Positions 32,103 to 35,349 of a stretch of 35,349 nucleotides of DNA are shown piece after piece (position 1 is the first letter of the stretch; every line of letters begins with the position of its first letter). A program made the translations under genes and the position numbers. Source of the DNA: Microbacterium yannicii (GTDB lineage: Bacteria; Actinomycetota; Actinomycetes; Actinomycetales; Microbacteriaceae); NCBI RefSeq assembly GCF_024055635.1, contig NZ_JAMXMB010000004.1, positions 1 to 35,349 of the forward strand, read 5' to 3'. The notes under the pieces were generated by a model. The model was given only the letters and a program-made list of their open reading frames with translations. It was not told the DNA's origin and did no database searches.

Positions 32103-33056
32103 TCACCACAACCGCGCCGCGTCGACCGCCGTCGCCGCCGGTTCGGGCAGTGCCACGCCGTCCGCGCGAGCCCAGAGCGTGCGCGCGAACGCGCCGACGT
32201 CGCGCCGGTACGCGTCCTCCGGGTGGTCGCGCGCGAGATCCACGAGGGGCGGCAGGTCCATCGCGAGGATGAGCTGCACGCGGGATGCCGCGGCCCGCGG
32301 CTGGCCCGCCGCATCCAGGACCGCGATGCCGCCCCGCAGCGCCTCCAGGTAGTCGCGCAGGACGGGCAGTTCGCCCTTGTGCTGTGTGATCGACGAGCCG
32401 TCCGCGCGCTCGCGCCACTCCACCACGACGTCCGGGATGACATCGAACGTGCGGGCGCGCGTGTACATCTGCTGTGCGACGACCTGGTCCTCGTAGGCCC
32501 TGCCGACCGGGAATCGCAGGCCGGTGCGGTGCCACAGATCCGTGCGGCTCACCTTCGACCACGCGACGATGTTGCCGGATGCCGCGGGGTGCTGGTCGAG
32601 CGTCGTCCCGAGGCGCGACGGGTCGGTCGCCGCGGCCACCCACGGCTGGACGATGCCGGGGGTGTAGCCGCCGGCGCTGTCGGGGCGCAGTCGCACGTAC
32701 GCGCCGAGCGCGAAGTCGCTGCCGCTGGCTGTGAGCGTGCCGACGAGCCGCTCGAGAGCGTGCGGCGTCAGGCGGTCGTCGGCGTCGAGGAAGCCGACGA
32801 AGGGCGACCGCACGAGGTCCAGCCCGGTGTTGCGTGCGGCGCCCAGCCCGCGCTGCGTGGCATGGTGCACCACGTGGAACCGGTCGTCGTCGGCGGCCGC
32901 GGCGTCGAACAGTGCTCCTGTCTCGTCGGTCGACGCGTCGTCGACGAGGATCGCCGTCCAGTCGGTGCGCGTCTGCGCGCGCAGCGAGTCGAGCGCCTCG
33001 GCGGCATAGGCGGCCACGTCGTAGCCCGGGACGATGACGGTCACGGCGGGGGTCAC
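32103..33056 (-). CDS. Family 2 glycosyltransferase
   Basis: A 317-residue inverting glycosyltransferase of the GT-A fold. The N-terminal nucleotide-sugar domain shows VTVIVPGYDVAAYAAEALDS, VDDASTDETG and the DxD-type FLDADDRL. The C-terminal part (about 190-317) is helical and carries no transmembrane helix. Such enzymes add sugars to envelope glycans or lipids; donor and acceptor cannot be read. The start is a GTG at 33056, 6 nt after TAGGAT on the minus strand. It converges on the ABC exporter, 21 bp apart. No other glycan genes are nearby. Confidence 0.92.
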   Translation of the reverse strand: MTPAVTVIVPGYDVAAYAAEALDSLRAQTRTDWTAILVDDASTDETGALFDAAAADDDRFHVVHHATQRGLGAARNTGLDLVRSPFVGFLDADDRLTPHALERLVGTLTASGSDFALGAYVRLRPDSAGGYTPGIVQPWVAAATDPSRLGTTLDQHPAASGNIVAWSKVSRTDLWHRTGLRFPVGRAYEDQVVAQQMYTRARTFDVIPDVVVEWRERADGSSITQHKGELPVLRDYLEALRGGIAVLDAAGQPRAAASRVQLILAMDLPPLVDLARDHPEDAYRRDVGAFARTLWARADGVALPEPAATAVDAARLW

Positions 33057-33068
33057 GTCCCGATCCTA
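33054..33068 (-). promoter_or_regulatory. Leaderless promoter of glycosyltransferase (TAGGAT-N6-GTG)
   Basis: On the minus strand TAGGAT (33063-33068) is exactly 6 nt before the GTG at 33056. No ribosome binding site. Confidence 0.56.
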
Positions 33069-33127
33069 CGGGCGCCGGCCAGCACCGAGGGTCGGAGCCG
33101 GCGAGGCGGCCCGCGGTGCGGTCGGCC

Positions 33128-34324
33128 TCAGCGCCGCGGGGCGGAGACCGCGGCGACGGATGCCTCGACCGCGTCGGCGACGGCATCCAGGGGTGCGTTC
33201 AGCCAGCGGGGAAAGGTGAACCGCACGGCGGTCTGAGCGACTCCGGGAGCGATGCCCATGGCGAGGAGGACGTGAGAGGGCTCGTCGCTGCCCGCGGCGC
33301 AGGCCGATCCGCTCGACGAGACCACGCCGCGGCGTTCGAGCTCGAGCAGCACGGCCTCGCCGCTGGTGCCGGCGAAGGTGAAGCTCGCGGTGCCGGCGAG
33401 CCGGTGCACGGGGTCGCCGGTGAGCCGCGCCGAGGGCACGTGCTCGAGCACGCGTGCGATGAAACGGTCGCGGATCGTGCCGACGCGAGCGGATGCCTCG
33501 ACCCGCTCGGCCTCGGCGAGTTCCAGCGCGGTGGCGAAGCCGATGGCGCCGGCGACGTCTTCGGTGCCGCTGCGCCGTCCGCGCTCCTGCCCGCCGCCGT
33601 GCAGCAGCGGCTCCAGCGGGACCCGGCCGCGGATGCCGAGCACGCCGGTGCCCTTCGGCGCGCCGAGCTTGTGCCCGGCCAACGAGATCGCGTCGTAGCC
33701 CAGCTCGGCCGCCGACAACGGCAGCCAGCCGGCGGCCTGCACCGCGTCGAGGTGCAGTGGCACCCGTCGCTCGCGGAGGGCAGCCGCGATGGCCGCGGCA
33801 TCCTGGACCGTCCCGACCTCGTTGTTGGCGTACCCGATGCTCACGAGCACCGTGTCGTCGCGGAGGCTCCGGGCGACGGCTTCCGCGGACACCCGGGCGT
33901 CCGCATCGACGGGGACGCGCGTCGCCGCGAAGCCGTGCACCCTCTCGAGGTAGGCGACCGACTCGAGCACCGACTCGTGCTCGATGGGAGTCGTGACGAT
34001 GTGCGTCCCGCCGTGTGCGTGGGCGGCATCGGCGCGACGGGGCGCTCCATCGGCGCGGCGCAGGGCGGCCGCGATCGCGATGCCCTTGATCGCGAGGTTG
34101 TTGGCCTCGGTGCCGCCGGAGGTGAAGACGATGTCGCCGGCGCGCAGGCCCAGCACCCGGGCAACCCGGGCGCGTGCTTCGCCCAGCGCGTCAGCCGCCG
34201 CCTCACCCACCGTGTGGTGGCTCGACGGATTGCCGTACCACCGGGTGAGGTACGGCATCATCGCCTCGAGCACCTCCGGGCGGACCGGGGTCGTGGCCGC
34301 GTTGTCGAGATACAGCATGCTCAT
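33128..34324 (-). CDS. Cysteine desulfurase (NifS/IscS-like)
   Basis: A 398-residue PLP enzyme of class V aminotransferase fold that takes sulfur from cysteine. The PLP lysine is K219 in SLAGHKLGAPKG, and the catalytic cysteine is C342 in SSGSACAAGSDEPSH, both intact. It starts MSMLYLDNAATTPVRPEV, the usual NifS N-terminus; ATG 34318 is an alternative. It follows nadC by 20 bp on the same strand. In such operons the desulfurase supplies sulfur for the [4Fe-4S] cluster of quinolinate synthase NadA. That role is inferred from context; general Fe-S or tRNA thiolation work is the alternative. Confidence 0.94.
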   Translation of the reverse strand: MSMLYLDNAATTPVRPEVLEAMMPYLTRWYGNPSSHHTVGEAAADALGEARARVARVLGLRAGDIVFTSGGTEANNLAIKGIAIAAALRRADGAPRRADAAHAHGGTHIVTTPIEHESVLESVAYLERVHGFAATRVPVDADARVSAEAVARSLRDDTVLVSIGYANNEVGTVQDAAAIAAALRERRVPLHLDAVQAAGWLPLSAAELGYDAISLAGHKLGAPKGTGVLGIRGRVPLEPLLHGGGQERGRRSGTEDVAGAIGFATALELAEAERVEASARVGTIRDRFIARVLEHVPSARLTGDPVHRLAGTASFTFAGTSGEAVLLELERRGVVSSSGSACAAGSDEPSHVLLAMGIAPGVAQTAVRFTFPRWLNAPLDAVADAVEASVAAVSAPRR

Positions 34325-34344
34325 CGGATGTCCGCTCTTGCCGG

Positions 34345-35202
34345 TCAGGACGCGTCGATGCGCACGTCGAGCCCCAGATCGAGCGCACGGGCGGAGTGGG
34401 TGAGGGCGCCGACCGAGATCACGTCGACGCCGGTCTCGGCGATCGCACGCACCGTCTCGAGAGACACGCCGCCGGATGCCTCGACGGTGGCGCGGCCGGC
34501 GACCTGCGCGACGCCCGCGCGCAGCTCGTCGAGCGAGAAGTTGTCGAGCATGATCGTGCCGATCCCCGCCGCGAGGACCGGCTCGATCTGCTCGATCCGG
34601 TCGACCTCGACCTCGATGTGCGTGGTGTGGGGGAGGAGGTCCTTCGCCGCGAGGAGAGCCGCCGTGGGTGAGACGCCCTTCTGTGCAAGGACGGCGAGGT
34701 GGTTGTCCTTGGCCATGACGGCGTCCGAGAGCGAGTGCCGATGGTTGCGGCCGCCGCCGTCGCGCACCGCCTTGCGCTCGAAGGCGCGCAGTCCCGGCGT
34801 CGTCTTGCGCGTGTCGGCGATGCGGGCGCCGGTGTGGGCGACCTCGGCGACGTAGGCGCCGGTGAGGGTGGCGATGCCCGACATGCGCTGGACGAAGTTC
34901 AGTCCGATGCGCTCGGCCGTGAGCACTCCGCGGGCGCTCCCGGTCACGACGGCGAGCACCGCGCCCGGCTCGAACCACTCGCCGTCCTCGACCACCAGCT
35001 CGACGTCGATTGCCGGATCGGTGAGCCGGAAGGCCGCGGCGAACACCTCGCCCCCCGAGAACACTCCGCGTTCGCGTGCCACCAGGTCGGCTCGGGCGAC
35101 CGCGTTCTCCGGGATCAGCGCCTCGCTCGTGAGGTCGCCCCAGGGCGCATCCTCCTCGAGGGCGGCGGCGACCGTGCGGTCGATGACGGCCCGGCTCAGC
35201 AT
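34345..35202 (-). CDS. nadC: Quinolinate phosphoribosyltransferase (decarboxylating)
   Basis: A 285-residue enzyme that converts quinolinate and PRPP to nicotinate mononucleotide, CO2 and pyrophosphate, the third step of de novo NAD synthesis. Family motifs are NFVQRMSGIATLT, DTRKTTPGLRAFERKAV, GGGRNHRHSLSDAVMAKDNH, IMLDNFSLDELR and EASGGVSLETVR. Length and motifs are normal. The ATG at 35202 overlaps the end of nadB by 7 bp, so the two are coupled. The cysteine desulfurase gene follows after 20 bp. Confidence 0.97.
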   Translation of the reverse strand: MLSRAVIDRTVAAALEEDAPWGDLTSEALIPENAVARADLVARERGVFSGGEVFAAAFRLTDPAIDVELVVEDGEWFEPGAVLAVVTGSARGVLTAERIGLNFVQRMSGIATLTGAYVAEVAHTGARIADTRKTTPGLRAFERKAVRDGGGRNHRHSLSDAVMAKDNHLAVLAQKGVSPTAALLAAKDLLPHTTHIEVEVDRIEQIEPVLAAGIGTIMLDNFSLDELRAGVAQVAGRATVEASGGVSLETVRAIAETGVDVISVGALTHSARALDLGLDVRIDAS

Positions 35203-35349
35203 GCGACGGCCTCCTCGAGTGCGGGCGAGACGGCGGAACTCCTCAGTTCCGTCGTCAGCGGCAGAGTGCCGGTGGCCGAGATCGCGGCGACGTCCGGATT
35301 CTGAGGAGTTCCGGCCGCCGGATGGTCGGCGCGGAAGTGCGCGCCGACC
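35196..35349 (-). CDS. nadB: L-aspartate oxidase, C-terminal fragment
   Basis: Only the last 50 codons are inside the window; the gene continues beyond the right edge. The fragment begins VGAHFRADHP, matching the conserved R-G-x-H-[FY]-R-x-D end of L-aspartate oxidase, the flavoenzyme that makes iminoaspartate for NadA. The gene call also rests on its 7-bp overlap with nadC. The remaining 40 residues are non-conserved, and part of them is encoded by a 13-bp inverted repeat, so the tail may be a recent extension. Confidence 0.85.
   Translation of the reverse strand, partial: VGAHFRADHPAAGTPQNPDVAAISATGTLPLTTELRSSAVSPALEEAVAC
35234..35313. repeat. 13-bp inverted repeat inside the end of nadB
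   Basis: CGGAACTCCTCAG (35234-35246) and CTGAGGAGTTCCG (35301-35313) are exact reverse complements 54 nt apart, within the variable C-terminal codons of nadB. This may be one unit of a dispersed palindromic repeat. Confidence 0.65.

Noticed and set aside
1..35349. CRISPR array, prophage, insertion sequence or tRNA
   Set aside because: No regularly spaced repeats, transposase or integrase motifs, terminal inverted repeats with target duplications, or cloverleaf-forming sequences with T-loop consensus were seen.

Overview
This window is a chromosomal segment of a high-GC Gram-positive bacterium. GC is roughly 70% by eye. It most resembles Microbacteriaceae, probably Microbacterium or a close relative. 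The grounds are the gene order xseA-xseB-DUF4245-carbonic anhydrase-fumC next to ispH, glpX and ychF, an arrangement shared in part with mycobacteria, together with DUF7882- and DUF6264-like proteins and many leaderless TANNNT-N6-RTG gene starts. I see no rRNA, tRNA, CRISPR array, insertion sequence or prophage. Forty-three coding sequences (one low-confidence, one partial) fill almost the whole window, and no gap exceeds 300 bp.

Layout. 1-3146: a membrane-anchored Pro/Ala-rich protein faces a histidine kinase/OmpR-type response regulator pair. 3194-7534 (minus strand): a tightly packed run of xseA, xseB, a DUF4245 protein, beta-carbonic anhydrase and fumC. 7641-10734 (plus): ispH and a coupled membrane protein, then an ECF sigma factor with its zinc-type anti-sigma factor. 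10851-13196: class II aldolase and GlpX-type fructose bisphosphatase, divergently transcribed (glycolysis/gluconeogenesis). 13279-19316: small membrane protein, RmuC, a DnaQ-like exonuclease, a SAM methyltransferase, YchF, an alpha/beta-hydrolase lacking its nucleophile, a minimal LysR-type HTH protein with a lysine-rich tail, and a NIPSNAP-like protein. 19333-24079: an FMO-like oxidoreductase, a PAP2 phosphatase, a DUF1206 membrane protein, a patatin-like protein and an EI24/CysZ-like membrane protein.

24174-27984 is the most accessory-looking part. It holds a MarR regulator divergent from a DUF7882 protein with a perfect palindrome between them, two small unknown proteins, an Fpg/Nei-type glycosylase, a 39-residue Cys-rich peptide with an apparently leaderless start, an unknown membrane protein, and an AhpD-like protein. 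28127-33056: a DHA2-type drug exporter, a small acidic protein divergent from an ABC exporter, and a family 2 glycosyltransferase. 33128-35349 (minus): the end of the NAD operon, nadB (partial), nadC and a NifS-like cysteine desulfurase.

Two signals run through the whole window. First, about a dozen genes start exactly 6-8 nt after a -10-like hexamer with no room for a ribosome binding site, which indicates abundant leaderless mRNAs. Second, the heptamer GGATGCC (or GGCATCC) appears about 48 times by hand count, several-fold above base-composition expectation. It occurs in both orientations and builds the stems of two intergenic hairpins, an arrangement that resembles DNA-uptake sequences in other phyla.
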